From Erwinia mallotivora (lineage in GTDB: Bacteria; Pseudomonadota; Gammaproteobacteria; Enterobacterales; Enterobacteriaceae), in assembly GCF_000590885.1 (NCBI RefSeq), contig NZ_JFHN01000056.1, positions 33,968-97,967 on the forward strand: 64,000 nt of DNA. The letters run 5' to 3'. Within the stretch, counting starts at the first letter, position 1; every line of letters starts with the position of its first letter. The notes beneath the pieces are model-generated. The model was given only the letters and a program-made list of their open reading frames with translations, searched no databases and was not told where the DNA came from. Made by a program: the position numbers and the translations under genes. Of the stretch, positions 30,501 to 39,695 are shown piece by piece.

Positions 30501-32153
30501 ATGTCTAACTTAATCAATACCGCGTTAAGCGGGATAAACGCCGCCTCGGCAGCGTTGAATACCACCAGTAACAACATCAGTAACTACAGCGTTGCCGGCT
30601 ATTCACGTCAGACCACGGTCCTTGCCCAGGCCAACAGCACGCTGAGCGGAACCAATTACTACGGTAACGGAGTGTCGGTAGCCAGCGTTAACCGTGAATA
30701 CGATGCGTTTATTACCAACCAGCTGCGCGCGGCGAGCACCAGCTCCAGCGCGCTGACCACGCAGTATTCACAGCTGTCAAACATCGACGATATGTTCTCC
30801 AGTTCGACCAACACCCTGTCGACCAACATGCAGGACTTCTTCGCCTCGCTGCAAACGCTGGTCAGTAATGCCGATGACTCCTCATCGCGCCAGGCGGTGC
30901 TGGGCAAAGCGGATGGGCTGGTCAACCAGTTCCAGGTGACGGATACCTATCTGAAAAATCTCGACAGCAGCCTGAACACCTCAATCAGTTCGACGGTGGA
31001 CCAGGTTAACGGCTATGCCAAACAGATTGCCAACATCAACCAGCAGATCACCAAGCTGAAAGGCGCGGGTGACGGCAGCGCGCCTAATGCACTGCTCGAT
31101 CAGCGCGATCAGCTGGTCAGTAAACTGAACGATCTGGTCGGTGTTACCGTCAGTCAGCAGGATGGTGGCAGCTACAACGTCAGCATTGGTAATGGTATCA
31201 GCCTGGTGCAGGGCGACAGCTATAACCAGCTGGCAGCGGTGGCCTCCAGCGCCGATCCGACCCGCACCACTATCGCGACGGTGGATGCCTCTACCGGTGC
31301 TAAAACTGAAATTCCGGAAAAACTGATCACCACCGGTTCTCTTGGGGGGCTGCTGGCCTTCCGGACCGATCTGGACAACACCCGCAACCAGCTGGGGCAA
31401 CTGGCATTAGGCCTGGCCAGCAGCTTTAACACCCAGCACGAGGCAGGTTACGACAGCAACGGTGATGCCGGTGAGGCCTTCTTCAACTATGGCAGCCCGT
31501 CGGTCACCACCAACACCAGCAACAAAGGCACTGCGTCGATGACGGCGACGGTTACCGATGCCAGTGCGGTGCAGGCTTCCAACTACAAAGTGAGTTATGA
31601 CGGCACCAACTGGAACGTCACCCGCCTGTCGGATAACGCGTCCGTAACGGCCACCTCTGGCACCGACAGCTCCGGCAATGCCACCCTGAGTTTTGATGGA
31701 TTACAGCTGACGCTGGGCGGTACGCCAGCCAGCAAAGACAGCTTCCTGGTGAAGCCGGTTGCTGATGTGATCAGCAATATGAGCGTAAATATTACCGATG
31801 AAGCTAAACTTGCTGCCGCCGGTGCCGATGATGGTGTCAGTGACAACACCAACGCCCAGTCACTGCTGAATTTACAGACCAAAAAAGTGATTACCGGTAA
31901 CAGCACCCTGACGCAGGCTTATGCCAGCATGGTGGCGGATATTGGTAACAAAACCAGCACGCTGGAAACCACCAGCACCACGCAGACCAACGTGGTGACG
32001 CAGCTGACCAATCAGCAGCAATCTGTTTCCGGCGTAAACCTGGATGAAGAATACGGTAACCTGACCCGCTATCAGCAGTACTACACTGCCAATGCCCAGG
32101 TGATCCAGACCGCCAGCACGATCTTTAACGCACTGATCACCGCGGTCAGCTAA
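30501..32153 (+). CDS. flgK: Hook-filament junction protein FlgK (HAP1)
   Basis: First junction protein between hook and filament. It has 550 residues from the ATG at 30501 (MSNLINTALSGINAASAALN), 3 more than in E. coli. The frame is open 22 codons further upstream without family similarity. The axial motif is TTSNNISNYSVAGYSRQTTV and the C-terminus is NLTRYQQYYTANAQVIQTAS. The variable Thr/Ser-rich middle domain is intact. Confidence 0.96.
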   Translation: MSNLINTALSGINAASAALNTTSNNISNYSVAGYSRQTTVLAQANSTLSGTNYYGNGVSVASVNREYDAFITNQLRAASTSSSALTTQYSQLSNIDDMFSSSTNTLSTNMQDFFASLQTLVSNADDSSSRQAVLGKADGLVNQFQVTDTYLKNLDSSLNTSISSTVDQVNGYAKQIANINQQITKLKGAGDGSAPNALLDQRDQLVSKLNDLVGVTVSQQDGGSYNVSIGNGISLVQGDSYNQLAAVASSADPTRTTIATVDASTGAKTEIPEKLITTGSLGGLLAFRTDLDNTRNQLGQLALGLASSFNTQHEAGYDSNGDAGEAFFNYGSPSVTTNTSNKGTASMTATVTDASAVQASNYKVSYDGTNWNVTRLSDNASVTATSGTDSSGNATLSFDGLQLTLGGTPASKDSFLVKPVADVISNMSVNITDEAKLAAAGADDGVSDNTNAQSLLNLQTKKVITGNSTLTQAYASMVADIGNKTSTLETTSTTQTNVVTQLTNQQQSVSGVNLDEEYGNLTRYQQYYTANAQVIQTASTIFNALITAVS

Positions 32154-32169
32154 GGATAAGGAGTTAACT

Positions 32170-33135
32170 ATGCGTCTCAGTACTTTGATGATCTACGATC
32201 AGCAGATGCGGGGTATCTCAACCTCCCAGGCCAGCTGGTTGAAAGTGGGTGAGCAGCTGTCATCTGGCAAGCGTGTGGTCAACCCGTCTGACGATCCGGT
32301 TGCTGCCGCGCAGGCGGTGGTGTTGTCACAGGCTCAGGCCCAGACCAGCCAGTACAAAACCGCCCGTGGCTTTGCCACCACCAGCATTTCGGAAGAAGAG
32401 AACAACCTGCAACACGTCACCAGCACCATCCAGGATGCGCAGACCATCGTGGTTGCCGCCGCTAACGGCACGCTTTCCGATGATGACCGCGCCTCTTACG
32501 CGTCGCAGCTGACCGGTCTGCGTGACCAGTTGCTCAACCTTGCCAACTCCACCGATGGCAACGGACGCTATCTGTTTGCCGGTTACAAGACCAATACCGC
32601 GCCTTTTACCCAGGATTCCAGCGGCAATGTCACCTACACCGGCGGCACCACCGCCATCACCCAGCAGGTGGATTCCAGCCGCACGATGGTGACCAGCCAC
32701 ACCGGCGATCAGGTGTTTATGGCCCTGACCAGCAATGCCAAAGCCGAACCCGATGGCAGCGCCAGTGAAGCGAATATCTTCACCACGCTGAATACGGCAA
32801 TCAACGCGCTGAACACGCCGATTGCCAGCGCTGACGATGCTGCGGTACAGGCTTCGTCCGATGCGCTGGACAAGACTAACCGTGGCCTGAGCAACTCGCT
32901 GAACAACGTGCTGAAAGTGCGTTCAGAACTGGGAACGCAGCTGAATGAGCTGAGCAATCTGGATGCAAAAGGGGACTCCACGCTGGTCAATCAGACCACG
33001 CAGATGAGTAACCTGGTGGATGTCGATTACACCAGCGCTATCTCCTCTTACACCATGCAGCAGACGGCGCTTCAGGCGTCGTACAAGGTGTTCACTGACA
33101 TGTCATCCATGTCACTGTTTAAACTGAACGCCTGA
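32170..33135 (+). CDS. flgL: Hook-filament junction protein FlgL (HAP3)
   Basis: Second junction protein, flagellin-like, 321 residues (E. coli 317). It opens MRLSTLMIYDQQMRGISTSQ and has the flagellin-like SSGKRVVNPSDDPVAAAQAV. The C-terminus is AISSYTMQQTALQASYKVFT. It lies 16 bp after flgK and is followed by a terminator. In E. coli rne/rluC follow; here the conserved order breaks. Confidence 0.95.
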   Translation: MRLSTLMIYDQQMRGISTSQASWLKVGEQLSSGKRVVNPSDDPVAAAQAVVLSQAQAQTSQYKTARGFATTSISEEENNLQHVTSTIQDAQTIVVAAANGTLSDDDRASYASQLTGLRDQLLNLANSTDGNGRYLFAGYKTNTAPFTQDSSGNVTYTGGTTAITQQVDSSRTMVTSHTGDQVFMALTSNAKAEPDGSASEANIFTTLNTAINALNTPIASADDAAVQASSDALDKTNRGLSNSLNNVLKVRSELGTQLNELSNLDAKGDSTLVNQTTQMSNLVDVDYTSAISSYTMQQTALQASYKVFTDMSSMSLFKLNA

Positions 33136-33180
33136 TCATTTTTGTTTTTGAACGTGCTTAAACCGGGTACGTTTAGTTTC

Positions 33181-33218
33181 CCCGTCATCAGCCTAACCTG
33201 CTGTTGACGGGTTTTTTT
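33181..33218 (+). terminator. Terminator after flgKL
   Basis: Stem cccgtcatcagc / gctgttgacggg with one mismatch (33181-33192, 33200-33211), then eight Ts. Confidence 0.9.
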
Positions 33219-33670
33219 TGGCTGTTTTCAGCCGGTGTCGACGCTTGCAAGAAAAATGGGGGCGAGGCGGTAAGAGTCCGTGAAAGGAATATCTTTGACA
33301 GAGGTGACTATTTACCCATGCTGATAAATTTCTGGTTTTTAAATCCGTTTTATTTTATGAAAAAAAGGCGGCGAATGCATATTGGTTGTAATTGATGCGT
33401 TATTAACATGCCAAAATAAAATATAAATAACTTTGTTTTTTTAACGTAATTGTTATCGAAATGATTGCTTTTTTATTTTCAGTCATTGCCAGTCTGACGT
33501 TAAATGTTTCATAAGAATCATTTTTCATCCGGTTTATTGATTAAAAAAATGGACCTGTCAGGAATTTTTTTTATTTTTCATCTGTTGCGTTGCTTTATTA
33601 ATATCTGGTATTACGATTGTTAAAATTATCAGTATTATTCTTTAAAGGATGAGTTCGGACTCTGTTTTTA
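33219..33670. other. AT-rich gap after the flagellar cluster
   Basis: About 450 bp of clearly lower GC than the flg genes. No gene was recognised; a 63-codon open frame here lacks a ribosome site and similarity. It marks the left edge of the accessory region. Confidence 0.45.
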
Positions 33671-34567
33671 TTACCTGATAGCATCAGCGTCACTGTTTTC
33701 CTGTTCGTTGAGAAGACTTCCCATCACCATCCGGAGATTCTTTTCACACTCCTTCAGGCAGTAAATATAGGTTTTCAGTTCCGGGAAAGAGCGGTCAATA
33801 CTGTAGTTAAAATCGGTGTTAAGACAGTGTTTATTTTTATAAAACGACACCATCGATTCGCTGATCAGACCGACCGCATCGCCGCTACTAATCAGAAAAA
33901 GATAGTTATCAATATCATCAACGATAATCACCTGGGCAGCGGGGCAGGCGGTGAGGATCTTCATGTGGGCCGTTTTAATGTAGTGTTCATGGAAGCCGTT
34001 ACGGGGAATGATAATCGGGATTTTTTTCATATCGCTGATTTGGTAACGTTCAATCCCCTTTGCCAGCAGATAACATACCGGCTCACTATAGAACTCCATC
34101 GAACTTAGCCCATTTTCGGTTATCTCCCGGTGAGAAATAACCGCCTGAATTTCACCTGAGAGCAGGGATTCCAGCGAGTTTGTCGCATCACTGGAACAGT
34201 AAGAAACTGACTCTGTTTTCTTCCTTTTTTTTATTAATATGTTGAACAAAAAATGATTCAGATTCTCGACGCCAATCATCAGACTCCTTTTAAGGTTCAG
34301 GCTGTTGGTTTTCTGGGAAAAGCTGGCTTCGATTTCAGATATTTTCATGTAGTGAGGCATTATCTTTTCATACAGCTCGAGCCCCTTTTTCGTCAGGGTA
34401 AAATCATGGTCGGTGCGTGAAAATAGTTTATATCCCAGTTCGTCTTCGAAGAGCTTTATTCTTCTTGATATTGGTGATGAGGTGACAAAAAGAATTTCGG
34501 ACGCTTTTTTGAGCGATTTTTCTTTCGCCAGAACAATAAATCATTTCAGATTAGATGAAACAAACAT
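33671..34567 (-). pseudogene. LysR-type regulator interrupted by one in-frame TGA
   Basis: The frame begins at an ATG (34567) behind a near-ideal ribosome site (aggagg, 5 nt upstream). It reads MFVSSNLK, then TGA at 34543-34541, then continues in the same frame for 289 codons. The continuation is a LysR helix-turn-helix (KKASEILFVTSSPISRRIKL, FEDELGYKLFSR, LTKKGLELYEK), followed by a substrate-binding domain. Full length would be 298 residues, normal for LysR proteins. Only codon 9 is damaged, probably TGG (Trp) to TGA. Restart at the ATG at 34360 would give 229 residues lacking the DNA-binding domain. The gene is AT-rich and divergent from the chitinase gene. It may once have controlled the chitinase; that is inference. 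Confidence 0.85.
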
Positions 34568-35616
34568 ACTGCCTCCTGGTGGGGGTATTTAGCGTCAACT
34601 TTAATCAGTTGAAATATAACACACTACAGAATTGTCTGAACGGGATTAATCCTAAGATTTTCTGATATTTATCAGTGTTTTCATCATGATACTATTTTTT
34701 AAATGACATTTTTAATTTTTAAACTTGTGCGTTTTTTATCATCTGCATAAGCTGCGCGAAGATTCCAGTGGTGACAACATGAGTTAACAGTACCAGAGAT
34801 TAAAATAGTATGAAACAGGAGGTGAAATCTGAGGCGGTATATTTTATTTTTCATTGAGGTATATTCTCTTATTTATTTTTTATGGTGGCTAAAAATAAAT
34901 ATTTTTATCTGTAATTCTGGAATATGTAATAATCCTGAGCAGCCTCGCACTGTGATTAACCCTTTTCATCTTAACACGATGCTCAGTAACATTTCGGCCC
35001 AGCTCAAATGGCTAATTTCCCCCCGACTGAAAGCAGGGTGCACAAACATCTTAAGATGAACGGCGCAGTTGCACAGTGAAAGAAAAAGAATAAAAAAGAA
35101 CCAATACAAAATACAGATAAGGTTTTTTCAGCTGTTATAACTTCATCAGTCCATGATTGTCTTCTCCTCATTGCAGATAAAAAGATCGTCTGATTTTAAG
35201 ACCTGCCAGGCACCAGAGATAAATGGGTCAGGCTTATTTACTCTTCTTTTAACCGGCCTGCGCTAGTCATATTTTGATTTGCCATTTAAATATTTTTTCC
35301 GCATGTAATTTTTCTGTTAAAACCCCCAGCCTTTTTCTTAACAACAGCCCTGATCTGTTTTTTATCCACAAATAAAAATCTTTTTATGCTTATTTTAATG
35401 AGCTTAATTTGATTGTCTCATTTTGAATTGATATTGATGACGATACCCTTATGTCTCCTGTTTATATTAAATCCCGATAATAATCATCCGTTTCAGTCAG
35501 TTGCCAAAAAATCATTTCATTACGGCAATTATTGAAATTGAATGTGTTCTTTGTGCGGTTAGTATTAATTGCATAAGAGTTTTCAGGAAAAAATTATTTT
35601 TCTGAGGAAAGTAAAC
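34568..35616. other. 1-kb AT-rich non-coding region before the chitinase gene
   Basis: No credible coding frame is seen in either strand, and no IS or tRNA was found. The length is unusual for this window. It may hold long-range control of the chitinase gene, an untracked small RNA, or decayed DNA from the insertion. Confidence 0.45.
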
Positions 35617-35639
35617 AACATCGTGAAATTCACGATGTT
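35617..35639 (+). promoter_or_regulatory. Perfect palindrome just upstream of the chitinase gene
   Basis: Arms aacatcgtgaa / ttcacgatgtt of 11 bp flank a single A, ending 33 bp before the chitinase ATG. It could be a regulator operator or a leader mRNA hairpin. There is no T run, so it is not an obvious terminator. Confidence 0.65.
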
Positions 35640-35672
35640 TCTGGTTAATTCAATACTACAATCGGAGTGGTT

Positions 35673-38303
35673 ATGTCTGAGAGAGGAAATTCACTACAGA
35701 GTGGTGATAATAAAATTGTATTGGGTTTCTGGCACAACTGGCCATCAACAGGTGGTCAGGGATACAGGATGGGCAGCTTTACCGAAATGACCCTGTCTGA
35801 AATTCCCGTGCAGTACAATGTGATTGCCGTGTCTTTTATGAAAGTGCTGGATGTTGGCGATCGTATTCCGGACTTCAAACCCTATAAAGGGTCTGAGGCT
35901 GAATTCCGTCATCAGATTGATCTGGTCCATGCTCAGGGGCGTAAAGTGCTTATTTCTCTGGGGGGCGCAGATGCGCATATTGAACTGAGCCATGGTGATG
36001 AAGACGCACTGGTAGAGCGTATTATTGCGCTCACTAATCAGTATGATTTCGACGGGCTGGATATTGACCTCGAACAGGCGGCGATCACCGCAGCTGATAA
36101 CCAGACGGTTATTCCTGCTGCGTTAAGAAAAGTAAAAGATCATTTTCGGCAGCAGGGAAAATACTTCACCATCAGCATGGCTCCGGAGTTTCCCTACCTG
36201 ACTCAGGGGGGGCATTACAGTCCCTATATTAAAAACCTGGAAGGTTATTACGATTATGTCGCGCCACAATATTATAATCAGGGCGGTGATGGACTATGGA
36301 TCGATGGTGTCGGCTGGCTGGCACAAAATAATGATGCGCAGAAAGCGGATTTCCTGTTTTACCTGACTGAAAGCCTGGTCACCGGCACCCGCAATTTTAT
36401 TAAAATCCCGCACGATAAATTTATTATCGGTCTGCCGACCAATAATGATGCGGCGGCGACAGGCTATGTAGTCGATCCGCAGGATGTGTACAGTGCGCTC
36501 GACCGTCTGGACGCAGCCGGTTTGCCGATTCGTGGCCTGATGACCTGGTCCGTCAACTGGGATGCGGGTGTGACTGCGCAGGGACAACCCTACAACTGGG
36601 AATTTATCAACCGTTACGGTTATCTTGCTGGTGACGGCACTGTACCGCAACCCTCTCCACAGCCCGATCCCGCACCACAGCCAGAACCATCGCCACAGCC
36701 GGATCCGGCACCAGAGCCAGAACCGTCGCCACAGCCCGACCCGGTGCCACAGCCGGACGAACTGCCGCAATGGCGAGCCGGTGTCCGCTACAGTGATAAC
36801 GATCGGGTCAGCTGGCAATCACAGAATTACCTCTGTGTCATGCAGCACGATTCCAATCTGTTCTGGTCGCCTGACGTGGCGCATTCACTCTGGCAGCCTG
36901 CATTGCGAACCGCTCTGCGTCCGGGCGCTGCTGCGGATGCCTTCACCCAAAGCGGCACGCCCGCATTGCGCCACGGCCATATCGCCACGCCGGCATCCCG
37001 CGCCTGGTTTGCATGGCGCAAAGGCCAGCTGAATGCCGGACAGCTTAACCAGCGTGAAGCAGGTAAATTCTTCCCGCAAACTGCCCGTGGCCTGGCCGAT
37101 GTGGTTGCGCCAACCGATTCCACCAATGCGCTGCCGCCGCCCGATGGCAGAATTGCCAGTGCCAATCAGGGCGATGGCCTGTTCCTTGATGAACCGGGCA
37201 CACACTGGGAAAAACATACCGTTTCTTCCTCCTCGCTGTTGCAGTTTACCTGGACCTACACCGCCGCGCACTCTACCCGACGCTGGAACTATTTCATCAC
37301 CCGGGAAGACTGGGATCCGCAACTGCCGCTGAGTCGCGCCCAGTTTGAAGAGACGCCATTCTTCAAAGTGGAGTTTACTGAACAGCCATTCTGGAGCTTT
37401 GGTTCCCTGCTGCGTCCATCCGGCCCAAGCGTGCATGACGTTCCTCTGCCGGTGCGCAGTGGCTACCACGTTCTGCTGGCAGTCTGGGAAGTGGCGGACA
37501 CCGGTAATGCCTTCTATCAGGTTATCGACCTCGATTTTGTCGGCGGTGAAAATCCGGGTGATACAGGCCCTGTTTCCCCGGCGGGTTTGCATGCCAGCCA
37601 TGTCACCAGTGATTCGGTATCCCTGGCCTGGAATGCGTCAGTCACGGCGGGAGCCTCTTACCGTCTTTATTGCAATAACACCCTGATCCACAGTGGTTCA
37701 TCGCTGTCGTTCACCGACAGCGGACTGGAGGAAAATACCGCTTACACCTATGCGGTCAGCGCGGTCAATCGGGCCGGGGTGGAATCAACTCGGAGTCAGG
37801 AAATGATTATCAGCACCCTTGCTGCGGCTGTGCCGGGCACCACGCCGCCAACGGCACCGTCTCATCTGCACAGTATGGCGGAGACCGCCACCAGCATTTC
37901 GCTGATGTGGGGCGCGTCCGATGCCAGCAATCCGTTACAGCACTATCTGATTTACCGTGAAGGTTATGAAATCGCTCGTGTACCCGCATCGCAACTGCGT
38001 TATACCGATGTCGGCCTGTCTGCGGAAACCACGTACCGTTACTTTGTCGCCGCGCTGGATTCACGGGATCTGCTCTCTGTACCCAGTAATGTTCTGTCGG
38101 TCACCACCAGCAGTGCTGGCGGTAGTGACAGCGGCGGTGGTGACAGCGGTCTTTATCCACAGTGGACGCTGGGCACATTCTATGCCACGGGGGCGAATGT
38201 CAGCCACGCAGGTAAAAACTGGCGTTGTCTGCAAGCGCATACCGCCTGGGTACAGGACTGGGCACCTGGTGAAGCCCCCGCACTCTGGGCAGAAATTCGC
38301 TAA
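35673..38303 (+). CDS. Multidomain chitinase: GH18, CBM, internal AA10-like, FnIII x2, CBM
   Basis: Predicted chitin-degrading protein of 876 residues. The ATG at 35673 has a ribosome site (cggag) at proper spacing. Domain order: GH18 catalytic domain (about 10-325) with the full DxxDxDxE motif DGLDIDLE at 127-134 (E134 proton donor); a Pro-Gln-Asp/Glu linker (about 327-366); a CBM5/12-type chitin-binding module (about 368-412, QWRAGVRYSDNDRVSW). An AA10 (LPMO)-like domain follows (about 434-622) with HGHIATPASRAWF at H434, TAAHSTRRW at H533 and GNAFYQVIDLDF. Then come two FnIII modules (about 632-825) and a C-terminal CBM5/12 (about 828-876). No signal peptide is present. AA10 enzymes need their first His at the mature N-terminus; here it is internal. 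The gene is followed by holin and lysozyme genes, which suggests export by that route. Confidence 0.9.
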   Translation: MSERGNSLQSGDNKIVLGFWHNWPSTGGQGYRMGSFTEMTLSEIPVQYNVIAVSFMKVLDVGDRIPDFKPYKGSEAEFRHQIDLVHAQGRKVLISLGGADAHIELSHGDEDALVERIIALTNQYDFDGLDIDLEQAAITAADNQTVIPAALRKVKDHFRQQGKYFTISMAPEFPYLTQGGHYSPYIKNLEGYYDYVAPQYYNQGGDGLWIDGVGWLAQNNDAQKADFLFYLTESLVTGTRNFIKIPHDKFIIGLPTNNDAAATGYVVDPQDVYSALDRLDAAGLPIRGLMTWSVNWDAGVTAQGQPYNWEFINRYGYLAGDGTVPQPSPQPDPAPQPEPSPQPDPAPEPEPSPQPDPVPQPDELPQWRAGVRYSDNDRVSWQSQNYLCVMQHDSNLFWSPDVAHSLWQPALRTALRPGAAADAFTQSGTPALRHGHIATPASRAWFAWRKGQLNAGQLNQREAGKFFPQTARGLADVVAPTDSTNALPPPDGRIASANQGDGLFLDEPGTHWEKHTVSSSSLLQFTWTYTAAHSTRRWNYFITREDWDPQLPLSRAQFEETPFFKVEFTEQPFWSFGSLLRPSGPSVHDVPLPVRSGYHVLLAVWEVADTGNAFYQVIDLDFVGGENPGDTGPVSPAGLHASHVTSDSVSLAWNASVTAGASYRLYCNNTLIHSGSSLSFTDSGLEENTAYTYAVSAVNRAGVESTRSQEMIISTLAAAVPGTTPPTAPSHLHSMAETATSISLMWGASDASNPLQHYLIYREGYEIARVPASQLRYTDVGLSAETTYRYFVAALDSRDLLSVPSNVLSVTTSSAGGSDSGGGDSGLYPQWTLGTFYATGANVSHAGKNWRCLQAHTAWVQDWAPGEAPALWAEIR

Positions 38304-38691
38304 GCCCGAACGGAGGTAGTGAAACTGGCCAGAGGGAGCTGGTCAGTTTCCGAGCCTGGCCCATCAGGACTGTTTTACCTGCCATTCTGAACCCGGGCAG
38401 TGCCCGAAATCCTCACGTACGAGCTGTACGCTCCGGTTTCTGCGCGCTGCCCGTGTCCGGACTGGCTGCGACAATAACGCCTGGTGGGACCTCTTAATAT
38501 CTTTTATGTCGCCATAACAGCAAGAAGCTGTGCCGGCAGAGGTAACTGTTGCGGATTATTCAGAATGCCATTCACTTCCCGCTACCGGAGGCGAATGCCA
38601 GACTCTGTCCGATCGGATATTCAGATACGCTGACGGCACAGTTTTTTATTATTTCTGACCAGAAATTGGGTTGAATTAATCAGAGGTGCCA
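38304..38691. other. Chitinase-holin intergenic region with hairpin and repeat-like sequence
   Basis: Gap of 388 bp. A 12-bp stem with one G-T pair (gaaactggccag / ctggtcagtttc, 38321-38350) follows the chitinase stop but lacks a T run, so it may be a processing hairpin rather than a terminator. GC-rich sequence at about 38410-38480, with a gtac-gagct-gtac stem, resembles extragenic repeats of Enterobacterales from memory. No gene is seen. The promoter of the holin-lysozyme pair probably lies near its AT-rich right end. Confidence 0.45.
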
Positions 38692-39024
38692 ATGGTTTCC
38701 CTCTATGACACTATTTTGCAGCATTGCTCAATATGGGCGGTGGCTTATTTACCGACGCTGTTCTCGGCATTATCTGCGCTTTGTATCGCTTTTTTTATGG
38801 GGGTATATGACCGCAGAAAACCCTGGGAAATTATGTCCGGTCCTTTTGTCTGCGCCATATTTACCCTGGCTATTTCGGGGTCGCTGGAATCTCTCGGCCT
38901 GCCTGATAACGCGGTAAATCTGGTCGGCGGCATTATCGGTTTTATTGGTGTGGATAAATTACGTTACCTCGTCGAAGGGAAATTATTTAATCGCTTTGGA
39001 GTGACAAAAAATGAAAATCAGTGA
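38692..39024 (+). CDS. Phage lambda S-like holin
   Basis: Small membrane protein of 110 residues with three predicted transmembrane segments (about 14-38, 44-68, 74-93). The C-terminal half resembles lambda S (SLESLGLPDNAVNLVGGIIG, FIGVDKLRYLVEGKLFNRFG, then a charged tail). Holins open the inner membrane so that a signal-less cell-wall hydrolase can reach the periplasm. The ATG at 38692 follows agaggt; a GTG six bases earlier is possible. It overlaps the lysozyme gene by 14 bp. No phage structural genes lie nearby, so it is probably a domesticated pair serving the upstream chitinase. Confidence 0.85.
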   Translation: MVSLYDTILQHCSIWAVAYLPTLFSALSALCIAFFMGVYDRRKPWEIMSGPFVCAIFTLAISGSLESLGLPDNAVNLVGGIIGFIGVDKLRYLVEGKLFNRFGVTKNENQ

Positions 39025-39448
39025 TAACGGTATTGCCTTTATTAAAAAGGAAGAGGGAGAGAAACTGCACGCCTATCTTGATGTGGCAGGTATTCCGACC
39101 ATTGGCGTCGGTCATACCGGTGAGGTAAATGGCATGCCGATTGCCCGAAATACCCACATCACCGCAGAAAAATCGACCGAGCTGCTGAAAAAAGATTTAG
39201 CGACGGCGGAAAGAGCGATTGAAAAGAATATCACCGCGCCACTGTCTCAGAATCAATATGATGCACTGTGCAGCCTCATTTTTAATATCGGTGCGGGTGC
39301 CTTTGCCGGTTCATCAGTGAAAAGAAAACTTAACGCCTGGGATTATCAGGGAGCGGCAGACGCTTTTCTGTTGTGGAAGCGGGCAGGTAAAGCGCTGGAT
39401 ATCCTGCTACCGCGCCGCGAAAGAGAGCGCCAGCTGTTTCTCTCCTGA
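39011..39448 (+). CDS. GH24 lysozyme (endolysin-type muramidase)
   Basis: Muramidase of 145 residues that would cleave MurNAc-GlcNAc bonds in peptidoglycan. The catalytic triad pattern E-x8-D-x5-T is complete: E15, D24, T30 within EEGEKLHAYLDVAGIPTIGV, followed by GHTG. Other phage-lysozyme marks are LSQNQYDALCSLIFNIGAGA and RRERERQLFLS. No signal peptide or signal-anchor is seen, so periplasmic access would depend on the overlapping holin gene. No spanin-like genes follow; a strong terminator ends the unit. Confidence 0.93.
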   Translation: MKISDNGIAFIKKEEGEKLHAYLDVAGIPTIGVGHTGEVNGMPIARNTHITAEKSTELLKKDLATAERAIEKNITAPLSQNQYDALCSLIFNIGAGAFAGSSVKRKLNAWDYQGAADAFLLWKRAGKALDILLPRRERERQLFLS

Positions 39449-39525
39449 AAAGGCGTACCAGACAAGCAGAAGAAAAAAGAATAATAAGAAGATAATCCGG
39501 AGGCCGTAGCGCTTCCGTTACCAGT

Positions 39526-39549
39526 CCCGTCGCCGACGGGTTTTTTTTT
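39526..39549 (+). terminator. Terminator after the holin-lysozyme pair
   Basis: Stem cccgtc / gacggg with a 3-nt loop, followed by nine Ts. It lies 78 bp after the lysozyme stop. Confidence 0.9.
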
Positions 39550-39586
39550 ATCTGGCAATAGGCGGTACTCCCGGAAATTCATCACG

Positions 39587-39615
39587 CTGTCATGCGCCGT
39601 TAACCCGGCTGTCAT
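39587..39615 (+). promoter_or_regulatory. Pho-box-like CTGTCAT repeats upstream of phn remnant
   Basis: Two exact CTGTCAT heptamers (39587-39593, 39609-39615) start 22 bp apart, two helical turns. This is the phase expected for PhoB half-sites, with a degenerate middle copy. They stand about 80 bp ahead of the truncated phnF, and phosphonate operons are PhoB-controlled in enterics. Confidence 0.6.
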
Positions 39616-39695
39616 CTTTTCCCCTGATGCTGTTTGTTGAAATCACCACGCGATTACCGCGTTGTCACATTGTTCAGACCACGAAGGGGTAAGCG

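Noticed and set aside
33204..33395. 63-codon frame after flgL
   Set aside because: It begins inside the flgL terminator, lacks a ribosome site and shows no similarity.
38692..39448. Holin and lysozyme read as a prophage
   Set aside because: No integrase, structural, replication or spanin genes lie around them; the neighbours are a chitinase gene and phn remnants.
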